From contig NGZR01000004.1 of assembly GCA_002197995.1 (NCBI GenBank), positions 3,472,001-3,536,000 of the forward strand: DNA of 64,000 nt, written 5' to 3'. The notes under the pieces were generated by a model. That model was given only the letters and a program-made list of their open reading frames with translations. It was not told the origin of the DNA and did no database searches. Shown one piece after another: positions 22,574-33,790 of this stretch; position 1 is the first letter of the stretch; each line of letters begins with the position of its first letter. A program made the translations under genes and the position numbers. The stretch is from Gaeumannomyces sp. JS-464 (taxonomy: Eukaryota; Ascomycota; Sordariomycetes; Magnaporthales; Magnaporthaceae).

Positions 22574-23152
22574 GGCGACGGTCGGAGACGCTGCTACGAT
22601 GATGTGCGATGCAGATCACGACGCCCGCCGTGGGTGGCCAAGGTGTGAGCCGATCTAGAAGTTGTCTTTGGTTTTGCGTAGATATTTCATTGCCGGGTTC
22701 CCAGAAAGGAAATAGGTAGCCCAGCATAGGGGCACCTCCATAGGCTCTTTGGGCTTCGTTTGGCTTTCCAAAGGCCTGCACGCTGCGGTGCTTGATTGAC
22801 TGCCCAATCCATTCCAGGGTCCAAGTGCGACACGAGCTCTGATTCGTCTGCCACTTCCCCTCAACGTTGGCTTGTCAAGCCACATCCCTAACAGCCACAT
22901 TGGGTCGCCCAGTGCCCCACCACATTTTGCCCACCCGCCAAACGTGGCTTGGCTGCGATTAGGGCTTTTTCCACATCCGTCCAATTTTGTCAGTCGCCGA
23001 CCACCAATTCCAAACTTTCTTGCAGAGAGAGAAGAAGGCGGCAAACACGACCAGCTAACCAGCGACCAACAAAACATTTACAGTAAGCCCGCGACTGCAA
23101 CGCCCTTTGAACACAATCATAAGAGAGTGTAGTAGCTGACATTCTTTTCAAG
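22574..23152. other. Divergent promoter between csn12 and the L20 gene
   Basis: 579 bases without coding signal. The last 80 bases form the leader of the ribosomal protein gene. Confidence 0.5.
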
Positions 23153-24302
23153 ATGGGTAAGCGACTTTTGCTTTTGTCCTGAGGTGGTGCGGCGATGGGC
23201 GGCGATGCACCCAGGGTCACGGTCCCTCCCGAAAGGAGTCGACGACAACACCGGAACGATTTCTCTTCCGACCGAAGCGACATCCCGGGAACCGCAGACC
23301 GTGAAGCATATCGGGCCTGGCGACGGCTAGCTACGTCACAGCGATGCCAGCCCTCGTCGAAAAAAACACGTTCTCTCGCCATTATGCCGTCGCTTTCGAA
23401 TTGTAGACCCTGCAAGACGAAAGAGATGAGAACCCGACTGCTCGATTCTCGACATCTTGGCCGCGGATAGCGGTCACTCTACCCTCAAATCAGGAATTGA
23501 CTTTCTGGGACCACGACCAACACCCCGTCAAGCCGCCACGACAGTCTCACGCAACGAGCTGGGAGATGGGAGGACTTTCGCATAAAAAATATGACAGTGG
23601 ACAGCTTGCTGACTTGTAGTCTACCTACAGGTCGTCTTCAGGAATACCAGGTCATCGGCCGGATCTGCCGACCGAGACCAACCCTACCCCAGCCTGTACC
23701 GCATGAGGATCTTCGCGCCCAACCCGGTCGTCGCCAAGTCCCGTTACTGGTACTTCCTGCGGGGTCTCAAGAAGGTCAAGAAGGCCACCGGTGAGATCGT
23801 CAGCGTCAACGTGGTATGTTGAGATCGCTCCCCCGGTGTGCAACGCAGCGTTCAGCGGACAGAGATTGTGAGCGATGGCGCTGACAAGAGACCGTCCGAC
23901 AGATCCACGAGAAGCATCCCCTGAAGGTCAAGAACTTCGGCATCTGGATCCGCTACGACTCGCGCTCCGGCACCCACAACATGTACAAGGAGTACCGTGA
24001 GATGTCCAGGACTAGCGCCGTTGAGGCCCTGTACTCGGACATGGCCGCCCGCCACCGTGCTCGTTTCCGATCCATCCACGTATGTTGCCTGCCTGGCTGA
24101 GGATTCAAGCATAGTCTGGTTCTGTCACTGACACACTAGGGCAGATCCTCCGCGTCGTCGAGCTTGAGAAGACGGACGACATCAAGCGCCCCTACATCAA
24201 GCAGCTTGTCACCAAGAACCTCTCCTTCCCCTGCCCCACCGTGTGCCCAAGGTCAGCGCCAAGAAGATCTTCAGCGCGACGCGTCCATCCACTTTTGCTT
24301 AA
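23153..24302 (+). CDS. rpl20: 60S ribosomal protein L20 (eL20, L18a), three frame breaks
   Basis: Structural protein of the large cytosolic ribosomal subunit. Exon 1 is only ATGG (23153-23156). A 474-bp intron follows, then exons 23631-23813, 23903-24079 and 24145-24302. The protein starts [12 protein letters not shown] and includes [40 protein letters not shown] and [19 protein letters not shown], a clear eL20 match. Single bases are missing near 23661, in the C4 run 23687-23690 and in the C4 run 24234-24237. With all three the exons sum to whole codons (173 residues plus stop) and the C-terminus reads [20 protein letters not shown]. For an essential gene this argues for sequence error. A very short first exon with a long first intron is usual for fungal ribosomal genes. 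Confidence 0.93.
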
Positions 24303-25044
24303 ACGGGTCGGTGATGCCAGGGTTCGGGAGGTTCTTCAGGTGTTCATTACGGGTTCAGGGACATGTCTCTCTCTGCATTTGCTCTTAGGAAGGGCGACGA
24401 CGAACGAAGAATAAACTTTCTGCATGGTCTTTGTCCTTGGAGTCCAAGGGTCGTTTGCAGACCAGAAGGAGGCCTGCGGGTTGCGAGCCGCTGCGGGCAA
24501 GTGACTCTTCTGGAGTTCTACGAGACAGGAGTTAAGGTTTCAAAAATGTCGACTTCAGCCCGGGCGAGTTTTCGTGCGAGCCATGATGTGACGTTGCCGT
24601 CTTGTGATGTGTGATTGTTGAATAAGTTCACATTGCGTATAGGTCCGCCCACGTCGACGAAGCGAAAAGCATTCTGCCTTCACGATTCCTACTTTGCGCC
24701 GACGGGGCGTCGTAAAGTTCGTGCCGTTTTCTATTGTTTCGGAAAACGGATACCTTTTCTTGGCTAAGAACTCCGACATCGTGATGATTTCTCCTCCATC
24801 CTCAAGCACTTCATATCCGCCTTGCGTGGACCCGCCACAATAATCACGAGTTAGCCCGGCGGGGTTATCGGTTCCTGCACCCGGACCAGGTTGACTCATC
24901 TTGAACCGACTGCTTCGGCGAAGTCACCGACGCCAGCTGAGAAGATTTATATAAGGTGATACCCGGTTTTATCATGGACCGCAACGCAGTTTCCTACCAT
25001 ATTCAGGGGCTTCTTTGCCGTTGTCGCGATTGGCAATCATCAAA
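24303..25044. other. Intergenic, L20 3' end to acetyltransferase promoter
   Basis: Contains a 114-codon minus-strand frame (24555-24899) with no family match, not annotated as a gene, and a TATA box at 24948. Confidence 0.45.
24948..24955 (+). promoter_or_regulatory. TATA box of the acetyltransferase gene
   Basis: TATATAAG lies 97 bases before the ATG at 25045, a typical distance. Confidence 0.45.
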
Positions 25045-25853
25045 ATGACGACCGATCACCAAGATACCCGCGCGCCCGATGAGAACGACTTCGTCGTGAT
25101 CAGCACTACTCTCCCGTCTCTGCCACTTCCCCCGAACGCGGAAAGGGCCGACGTGGTCACGAAGCGTCTGGTGCTAAGGGCCCTGAGGGCGGAAGATGTG
25201 CAGCCCCTTCACGTGCTACGGTCGCAGCCAGAGGTCATGATTTGGACGTCGACCGGCAGGATCGACAAGGATATTGCCGAGACGCAGTCCAAGCTGGACC
25301 CGTTTCTACCGCCCAACGACGCCGAGACGTTCAACTGCGCCATCTGCTGGAGGGAAACGGGAGAATTCATCGGCATTGGGGGTTCGCACCGCCGCAAAGG
25401 CATTTATGGGTACGCGCCGGACACCAATCTCCCGTGGTTGTTGACTTTTTGATTCAGCACATTGACGGTGTGGTATGCTGACATCGAGGCAGCTGGCCGG
25501 AGCTGGGATACATGATCAGCAAGGAGTTCTGGGGCCGCGGCCTGGCCACGGAGATGGTCAAGGCATTTCTTGATGCGTACGTGAAGCTGCCTCGGTCTTC
25601 GGTGCAGCTCAAGGTGGACAGGCGGTCGGTCGTGGCCGCCACGGCAGGCCAACAGCAGCAGCAAGAAGAGGCCGTTGAGGCGCGCGAGATCTTGGCGGCC
25701 CTTGTCGAGACCTCGAATGAGCGGTCCCACGGAGTGCTGAGGAAATGCGGACTCGAGCGATTCATGGGCTTCGCCGAGCCCGATCTGAGGGATCCCTCAA
25801 AGACTGTCGGTCTGGTGGGATATCGCTTCGTGGTGGCCCAGCCCGGCGTGTAG
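25045..25853 (+). CDS. GNAT-family N-acetyltransferase (RimJ/RimL-like)
   Basis: Two exons, 25045-25409 and 25493-25853, joined across an 83-bp intron to give 241 residues. Residues 35-50 (TKRLVLRALRAEDVQPLH) are the usual opening of RimJ/RimL-type acetyltransferases. The acetyl-CoA-binding region reads WPELGYMISKEFWGRGLATEM, with the GxGxAT-like loop as GRGLAT. SNERSHGVLRKCGLERF is the typical C-terminal SxxxLxKxGF element. A Gln/Ala insertion (GQQQQQEEA) breaks the strand before it. Substrates of fungal members are mostly unknown. The start is the ATG at 25045 rather than an upstream TTG. No frame break. Confidence 0.85.
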
Positions 25854-27606
25854 ATAGCCAAGCCTCGCGGCGTATGCGAGATGGTTCGTTGGGGATAGCA
25901 TACCCTTACCCATACTTACCCCCCCCCCCCCCCCCCCGCGCGGTAACAAGGAAATTTTAGGTGCTTGGTATCGAAGATTTTCTTTCTTCTACCCGTCTCT
26001 CCCAGCTGTTTCTAAGTTCTCGGGTATCTTCCCGTCATCACTTTTGCCAGGCTGCATGGGCACGAAGCGAGCGACAAGGCTGTGCCATTGTGCGCAGGCG
26101 AGTCAGGCACAACACGCTGGCACGCAGTCGTAGTAAGACGCATCACAGAGTGCCAAATTTGGATTTTTGGTAATAGCTGCGGACTGCCAAGCAGCCCCAT
26201 CAAGAGGAACCCAATTGGCCAGGGCGCACGAATGTGGACATGGTCGACGGCGCTGCAAAGCGGTGAGGACTTGACCTGGCTGCTGCCAAGGATCGACCGG
26301 CGCGAGCGTCCTCCGGAGTGCCCCTCGACTGCGACCACCAGGCTGATCGGGCTGATGATTCGATGAACTCTGGCCGGGTGCAGCTTGCTTCCTTCACTTT
26401 CGGATTGCTGTCGAGGTGGCGAGGTGGGCGTGGTGAAGCCGGTCGGCGATGACTCCCCGCTCCTCCAGGGCGGAAGTGCCAGGAAGTGCAGGGCGCCATG
26501 TGCAAATTGTCCGGATGTGAGGCGGAAAGGTAGTATTCTAATGATATCAATCTGCGGCGAACCGGGCAGACGCTCGACTTCACAATAGCCCGCGACGGCT
26601 GCTGTGGGCACCTGACGCGCGCAGATCAAGGCCGCAGGGGGCAGAACATCTGTCAAAAACCAGGCAGACAGGGCTCACCCTGGGCGGGGCGCCTGACTCC
26701 CAAGGCGAAAGAAGCAGAAAAGCTGCACGTCCCAGACTTGGGAGTCCCAGACTGGAGATCTTTGTGTTGCGGGCCCAACAGACCCAAGTCCACAGGGAAG
26801 CGCAACCGCGCTTTGTGCAGCCCAGAGCCTCCACAGCGGGCGTCAGTCAGCTCCACCGGCCGCAGCAGCTGGCGGCGCTCACTCAGAAATCGCATCCTTC
26901 TTTGTTTGTGCACTGCTTCGCAACAGCGCCGCCCAGCACATGCTGCAGCTGAAAGAGAGCCTAGCCTGGTTTATTCTGTTGGCCTGCTGCCGGGCCTGTT
27001 GACTGAGGTTAGGTAGGTATTTATCACCCGCGAGGCTCTCGGCTCTCCCGCCGTCCTCAACCTCCGCCCTCAATCAATCCCCACTTGCCGAAGAGCTCGA
27101 CCACGCACGTGCGGCCTCCGCCAACAGCAACCGCCGGCCACCAAAAGAGACCCCTCAGCATCTCAATTGCGACTTGTGAGGGAGCACGGCCGCCGCAGCA
27201 ACAGCACCAGCACCCACGCCAATTAGCGCCAGCCGCAACGACAGATTTATATAACCTTTTGAGCACGAGAAGAAGAGGAAGCAATTGATGTTGTCGTGCG
27301 TCGCCCGTCAGGACCGCTACCCCCGCGCTGTCGTGCAATCACGGCCTAGACTTGGTCGGTTACGTGCTCGTCACACCGCATTGCCTTGTTTGCGGCTCCA
27401 ACAGTCGCTCCGCCGAAGCCCCTCAGTCACACGCTCGATCCCAACACCAGGCACCAGGCCTCCGCCCTCTTCCTCCTTCCGGACACCCAGCCCTGCGGGA
27501 TATGCCACCGCCAATCTAGACCATCGACACCATCCTCGCCCTTGCTTAATAAAATTGCTCGCGCCCAAAGTTGCGCCTGCCGCCCAACCGCCCCTCGACC
27601 GCGAGG
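25854..27606. other. Intergenic, upstream of the DUF7514 gene
   Basis: It opens with a C19 tract at 25919-25937. The rest shows no recognisable coding. The last 550 bases are CT/CA-rich leader with TATATAAC at 27248, too far from the ATG (359 bases) to assign firmly. Confidence 0.45.
25919..25937. repeat. C19 homopolymer tract
   Basis: Nineteen consecutive C, the same length as the tract at 20312. Confidence 0.85.
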
Positions 27607-29672
27607 ATGGCTACAGACCCGGTTGACCCCAAGGCCTACTATGGCTATCTGTTTGACGACGAGAAGGCGCCAACGCCGGTACTCCATGCTCTCCTGAGAG
27701 CGATAGCTCAGCATATCGTACGCCGATCTGCCCACGTGCATATTATCGCGTTGACTCCCCAACCGCTTGCGCAAGAGCCGAGCTAACAATCTATACCGCC
27801 TTGCTAGGTTGAAGAGCTTGGCGACAAGAGCTGCAAGGCTCTGGTCCCCGAAAAGCTCGCTCCTTTTTTCCGGGCCGCTGGCGGTAATATGGACAGTCAG
27901 TTGCACTTTCTTGGCAGCCTTGGTCTGTTACTGGACTCGCTAACACCAGCCTAATTCACCGTGCAGCTTTCCTCGCCATGCCCTCACGGTCCATATCATA
28001 TGTCTGGCAGGTCCTGGGCTGTCAGCACGCCCTCCAGCCGACCGACAACGACTTTGAAGCCCCGTCCATTCCTGCGCTGACCGTCAAGGGCTTTGTGCGC
28101 TGGATGTCTATCAACATCCTCCTCGACCCCGAGGAGTACCACACCTACATCCAAACCTGCCTAAAGGAATGGGATCTCAAGCACCCCGAGACTGGCGAGC
28201 CGTTTCCCAAGGAGCTGCCCCGCGAAGCCTTTCCCAAGGAGACTGACAAGGACATAAACAAGTGGCACCAAGATTGCGCCCAGACTCTACGCCGCGAAGC
28301 AACCCCCAGAGAAGAGTCGCGAGCCACCTTCCCAGACGCTCGGGTCAAGGACGGCTATTCGCACGTCCGCGGAGGCTTTGCTGCCGCTGCCGGAGCTGGA
28401 GCCGGAGTCGCCGGTTTCGCCACCGCTTCGGCCTTCACGTCTTCTAGGCCCAAGCCGTCGACTTCTCCGCGTGCTCGTACCACGCACTCGCGCCCCGTAA
28501 CCTTCAGCCACGTGCCAGGCCGAGACCCGCGATCTCCCCCTATTCCGTCGCCGTTGTCGCCCGAGCGCCGCGGCAGCTCGCGCCGCGGTTCATCGCCTGA
28601 GGATTCTGCCCGTCGGCGCAGCTTCTCCGACTACGCAAATGCAGCGCACGACCCCAATCGTCCGCACTCGCGCTCTTCGGAGCACCTTCGTGCACCTGAT
28701 CCCCACCACGTGCCTCCCGTAGCCCCGCGCCGACACAGCCAGCCGAGGCACTGCTCCTCCCCGAGCGATTCAGATCGTGCCCCGAGCCCGCGCACCAGCC
28801 ACAAAAGACGTCATCCTGGCCCGTCGCACCACTCATCCCCAGATCCCGGGAGCGTGCCCATCCGACGCACAAATACCCAACCGCAGCCGGTCAGGCCCCG
28901 TGCAGCGAGCCCCGGCCCGAGCCCACCCGCGAGCGGTCCTGGGTCCACTCCGATAATCAACGCCGACGGGGACGAACGCCGGCCCGGCGCGCGTGAAGAT
29001 GAACCTTCGGACACGCTTCCATATCCCGTTCATCTCGTCATTTCTACCAGGCGGAGATCGACCTCGCAGCTCGTCACGGCAACAGAACGGCGGGCCCCCT
29101 TCGGTCTCGACACCCGCGCGTGACGCTCCCGGCTCGAAACCAGGCCGGTGGTCGCGCAACGATGACTATGACAGTGATCCGACCTCCTCGGATGACAGCC
29201 GGGAGCGCCACCGGCGCCGGAGGAAGATGTACGACAGGGACCGGGAACGAGAGCGCGACCGTGAGCGTGACCGCGACCGCGATCACGTACGTGATCGAGA
29301 CCGCATGCGCGATAGTGACAGGGATCGCGACCGGGACAGGGACATGGAAGACGAACGGGATCGGAGAACCCGGAGGGACCGAGAGCGGGACCGAGAGCGG
29401 GAGAGGGAGAGGGACCGCGACTTTGATCGACACGGGACCGGGGCAAGTACACGTACCGGCCTGACGTCTACCGGAGGACGAGCAGTCACGCCGACATCGA
29501 TAGGTGGCGCGGCGTCGACGTCGAACACCTCTTTCGGGAGCGCGAGAGGGACCGAGACAGCCCCGCGACGCGCAGGCGGGCTGACCCACGCGGGCCCAGC
29601 CCTGTTGTCCAAGTCACCGGTGTCAGCGGGAGGAAATATCCGACCACGGCCGAGGCGGGGTGGTCGCCTTGA
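27607..29672 (+). CDS. DUF7514-like protein with charged Arg/Asp/Glu tail, frame breaks
   Basis: Exons are 27607-27717, 27808-27895 and 27967-29672. The N-terminal 150 residues form the conserved domain: YYGYLFDDEKAPTPVLHALL, SISYVWQVLGCQHALQPTDN and IPALTVKGFVRWMSINILL, ending near WHQDCAQTLRREA. Its function is unknown. An Ala/Gly stretch and a long Ser/Pro/Arg-rich disordered region follow, then about 65 residues dominated by Arg alternating with Asp or Glu (29225-29430), ending at a TGA at 29670. The frame changes somewhere near 29000 (one extra or two missing bases) and again near 29445, after which GKYTYRPDVYRR and SGRKYPTTAEAGWSP are read. The two changes cancel, so total length stays a multiple of three. 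Mixed-charge RD/RE tails are common in RNA-processing proteins, but no RNA-binding domain is seen. Confidence 0.75.
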
Positions 29673-29974
29673 GAATGCTTCCCGAATGTTCCTTGCTGGA
29701 GTTTTGCCTTTGTTGGCTTGATGATGGTCAGTGGCGGCTGGCTGGATGCGCCTCACCATCCTGGCTCATGGGCTGATGATGCGTTTACGACTTTGATGCA
29801 GATTTGCTTTCACACGACACTTTTATGAAGGTTTGGTTTTATGACATGTGCCTCTCTTCTCACTCATACCTTTTTCTTGTTGTTCTTTGACATTATTCTG
29901 GGTTGTTCTGTGGAGACCTGTTTTAGATCTACGATATTGAGTGTTCGCGATTGGTCATTGGCGTTCTCTTTGGA

Positions 29975-29993
29975 TTTTTTTTTTTTTTTTTTT
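29975..29993. repeat. T19 homopolymer tract
   Basis: Nineteen consecutive T, 303 bases after the stop codon of the DUF7514-like gene. Confidence 0.85.
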
Positions 29994-30554
29994 CATTTGT
30001 TGTATCTGCAAGCGACCGGCCTTTATGATTCTTACTGTCGTTCTTGAGTTTGCCTTTTTCTGATCGGCAATTTTTAGAGACGGGACAGCTTCCCTCCTCT
30101 CCATCGTGATACATATTTCGACTTTTCATGGTAACTACCACCTATTACCAGACTGACCAATGTTAGTAGCGAGTCTGATGCTGTGAGAAACATGGGGAGA
30201 ATGGGTCATGTAAGAGCTTGGAGTGGTGGTGCCAGGTCCTTCGGAGTTTCCTTGCGGTGTCGGTGGTCAACGAGGCCCTTGAGCCTGCCTGCGCGTACAA
30301 GCATCGCCTTCACCCTCAAGGTGAAGCCAGCCCTCGGGCAGGAACGGTGGGCATGTACGCTTTCTTATTTGGCGGATGACATTCTCCTCTCGGGTTGCTG
30401 GCGGGGCGCTCTCGTCAAACCGCTCTCCATCATACACACCGTATCTCAGGCGCGCCGGAAGACGACGGCTCATAGCCAACACATTCTTTTGAGTCATCAT
30501 AGACGATCCGCCCAGGACCACATTCATTACCTCAGATCGGCTGCTGTCAAAACC

Positions 30555-30999
30555 ATGTGCCGAGATTACTATCACCAATATCGCTGCTGTGGTTGTGTGT
30601 TGCGATATTATACTTTCCAGGAAGGGGCCGACGACGCGCAAGTACTTGAATTTTGAGGCAAACATGCACGCTGACTGCTTATGAGTACAAAAGTGCTTAG
30701 AGGGCCCTCTGTCCCTAAACTGCCACCACACCAAGCTCATCGAACGCGCGCCCCGGGCCTACTGCCGATTCCACAAGTGGTTTCGACGGCGCACCATGTC
30801 GGAGCCGAGCCCAGACTCGGAGGAGACCCTGTGGGAGGACGGGCAAGGGTCGGGGGAGCTTCGGCAACCTGCGAGCTTGGACGCTGGTGGGGCGAGCAGC
30901 GGGCAGGGCGAGGAGGACCCGGTGCGCGGACGGAGCCCCGCCGCCCCCGCGCCCCGCCGGACGACGCTGCCGCGGAGCGCCGAGGAGCTGGGGGTCTAG
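30555..30999 (+). other. Possible small Cys-rich gene, broken or misread
   Basis: An ATG at 30555 starts MCRDYYHQYRCCGC, which resembles small fungal Cys-rich proteins that open MCR...YxCGC. The frame stops after about 34 codons. A second frame, from about 30684, carries QKCLEGPLSLNCHHTKL and RAYCRFHKWF, then an acidic Gly-rich tail ending at 30999. The two halves are in different frames, with an in-frame TGA before the second, so an intron or base error is needed to join them. No clear splice pair was found. Confidence 0.25.
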
Positions 31000-31188
31000 G
31001 TGACCGACTCGGAGTACTGATGACGGGTATTTGGCCACCTTGTCTTTTTCCGTTCAAGCGTTTTCTGTCAAGCTGGGAGGGGGTCATTGATTTGGGCATG
31101 GCATCGGGACACACCCCTTGGGTATCGAGTCTGTCATGTCACTCTGAGTAGGTACTGTATCTGGATTGCCAGCCTGTACTGGTATAAC

Positions 31189-31204
31189 AAAAAAAAAAAA
31201 AAAA
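31189..31204. repeat. A16 homopolymer tract
   Basis: Sixteen consecutive A in noncoding DNA. Confidence 0.85.
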
Positions 31205-32688
31205 GCGAGCGTCCTTTTCACAATGCGGCCCTTGACCTCTATACGGCTCGTCATGAGAGGCCCATCTAAGACAAGATATGGAAGCCGGGACCCTGTCTCC
31301 CCGTTTAGTCGGTCTCGGGTGGGTGTCATGCACTTTGGAATGGCACGATGATAATGTCGCTTGACAAACCACCGGCCGCTTCTCCGGGCCTTCTGTTCCC
31401 TCTGCTCGAGGCCGCCCCGCTCGATGGATTGCCGACGATTGGCGACGAGGTGGCGCGCGCTGGGCCGCCAAAGAGGGCTTGCTGGCCGCTGGGCCGGCCG
31501 GCCGAGGAGGGGCGGATGGTCTTGATTGCTGGACAGGATTCCAATAGCGGCTCCGTAGCGGCCGGTCGAGACGGCCGTTGGAACCACGGAGGAGTTTGGG
31601 AGGTGATGGCCAGGTGGCATCGTGTAATACCTTAGTATAGGTATTGACGTGAGCAGGTTCAACCTGTGGGAGCTTGCATCCGCCACGCAATGCGTGCATC
31701 ATCCAAAAAGGCGACTGACTGGCTGTGGCAAGGGTGTCGGGGGCGCTTGGCTTTTTTCTTTGGCTGGAACCTGCAGGTCCCATTTCTCTTGGGTTCTGCT
31801 CGCGGCGGTCGCGGGCAGGCGCTCCCCCTCCTCTTCCTCCGCACATTCCAGCTCCAGGGCGGCCCCTGGCATCCAAAAGCAAATTGCACTGACGGCTCCC
31901 TTTGGTGACACCAGCAAGGGCCAATGGCCGCGGCCAGCCCGCTCACTGGAGAGGGAAGGGCTGCCCTGTGGCTAGCAGAATCCCACAGGGCCCACCTGGG
32001 CGCGCCTCCTGACTGGACCCGGCCCACGGCGACATCCCAGCACGGAGCCTGAAGGGCAGCTGAAGGCGGGCGCATTAATAAGGAACATCGAACCCAACCA
32101 TCCCGATCGACGCCCCTTGCTTGGCCCGCCCTGCCTCTCGCTCGAGTGCTCCCACCACCTCCTGCGCCGCCCCAGCCCTAGAGCTGTCTACCTAGGTACC
32201 ACTCACATTCCGCACATCTCACCAGACTTCCATCACACTCACCTTCGGGCAGCCCGTGCTTCTCCGTCTGACCTCAAATTCCTGCGTCGTGACTCGCAGC
32301 TGCCGTTCTGTTGCGACTCCTACTGCTCACCCCAGTCTTGGTCCGTTGATCGGAGCAGCACTCACTCTACTGCACTGCTTGCGCCTCCCGCATAAAGGTG
32401 TCGTCGCCGCCGCCCCGCAAAAACACCATTGCCTCTGCGCGCGCCCGGCCGAACCCAGCGACGAAAAACACCAGGCCGACGACTCACTCGGACCTCGAGC
32501 GCCCCAAACTCAAGAGAATCGGGCATCGTGGGTGGATACTTCCCGGTCCTGGGGCCCCTATCCAGCCATCCCTCACCGCATCATCACCACCACTCGACTG
32601 TCCGGAGTCCGGACCCCTCTCCCTCTATCGGGCGGGACAAAATTTGCAGTGTCTGTAGTAACGCGCGGAGCAAAGGCGGCTGTCCAAG

Positions 32689-33790
32689 ATGAAGCGGCGA
32701 CCGATCGACGAGCTGGTCTACGAAACGCTGTTTCCGCGACCCAAGCAGAGCGATCCGCACAACTTCCAGGCCTTCCTGACCAGACACCTCATCGCCGAGG
32801 TCCGCCACGAGGTACACGCCTTTTACGGTCACATTGACGATGACGAGTCAAAATACCCTGGTCTCGACTACTGCCACCCCACGCACCGCATACGTTTGAG
32901 CCGCTGGCAGTGGCACCGTCGACTCTTCCGCGCCTTTGACATGCTGCGTCTGACCAACGACGAGATCTACGGCCTGACAAAATGGGAGGGTACCAAGTGG
33001 GCCAAGGAGCGATACGAGAAAGAGTCGGGTGTCACGATCCGCGACACTACCGCTGACGGCTTCTCTGACTGGGTTCCACCTGAGCGCCGCGCTGCCGCCC
33101 AGTCCGAGCCCGAAGTTGACGAGGAGGATGACGAGGACGACGCGAGCAGCGTGCGGACTCGGATACAGACCACAACCTCCGCCGCCACAGAGGACGAGGT
33201 GCCCGACGCCGACGAGAGTGAAGACGAGGTCCAAAGCAGTGTGGGTGTCGAGCTAAATGAGCGCCTGCGCCAGCGCGTTGCCGCACACAATTCTGGCGAC
33301 ACGTCGCAGCCGCTAGACGAGGAGTGGGAGCAGTGGCTTAAGAACGCCATCGAGACGGGCGAGTTCCACCTCGTCGCCGAGCAGATCACGCGGCTCGCCA
33401 GGCACCCCAACCCCGTACCCATCCCCACGACGATCTCTCACCAGCCCGCGTCATGGGCGCTGCCCGCGCTGGCCGCTGGCACGAAGTCCCGGACTTCCTT
33501 CACGACATGATTGGGCGAAGCCTCAGCGAGGAGCGCGCCGCGGCACGCCAGGCTCTGGTTCCGGCAGCAACACCGGGGATGCCTCCAGCAGCGCCAGCAG
33601 CAGCGCCAACAGCAGCAGCGCTGCCAGCCCACTAGCCGCTCCCGCTTCCTCATCCGCAACTTCGGCATCCTCTGGATCTTCCAGCACTTCCTGGCGGCGG
33701 AACTACTCGGAGCTGCGGCTACCCGACGGGAGCGCTCTCTCCAGATCTGGCTTCCGGGCACAACCTACAGGGCAAACTCCAGGCGCTTAG
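32689..33790 (+). CDS. Conserved fungal protein of unknown function, two frame breaks
   Basis: No intron seen. The N-terminal 130 residues look strongly constrained: LVYETLFPRPKQSDPHNF, SRWQWHRRLFRAFDMLRLT and LTKWEGTKWAKERYEKESG, followed by TIRDTTADGFSDWVPP. An acidic stretch (EVDEEDDEDDASS) and the helix EWEQWLKNAIETGEF follow. One base is missing around 33450-33480, before RWHEVPDFLHDMIGRSLSEER. Another is missing near 33540, before a Ser/Ala-rich tail ending SGFRAQPTGQTPGA at 33788. With both, the gene is 368 codons including stop. The motifs recall uncharacterised Pezizomycotina proteins, but I can assign no function. Confidence 0.72.

Larger units (their letters stand above)
29673..32688. 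other. 3 kb intergenic region
   Basis: Contains a T19 tract (29975-29993), an A16 tract (31189-31204), one TACCTAGGTA palindrome (32189-32198) and a weak Cys-rich frame described separately (30555-30999). The last 500 bases are the CT-rich leader of the next gene. Confidence 0.45.

Noticed and set aside
23153..24302. L20 pseudogene
   Set aside because: All splice sites are intact, codons are conserved, and the breaks match the indel pattern seen in many other genes.
24555..24899. 114-codon minus-strand frame between the L20 and acetyltransferase genes
   Set aside because: Looks slightly protein-like at its start but matches nothing I know and lacks supporting context. Transcript data could revive it.
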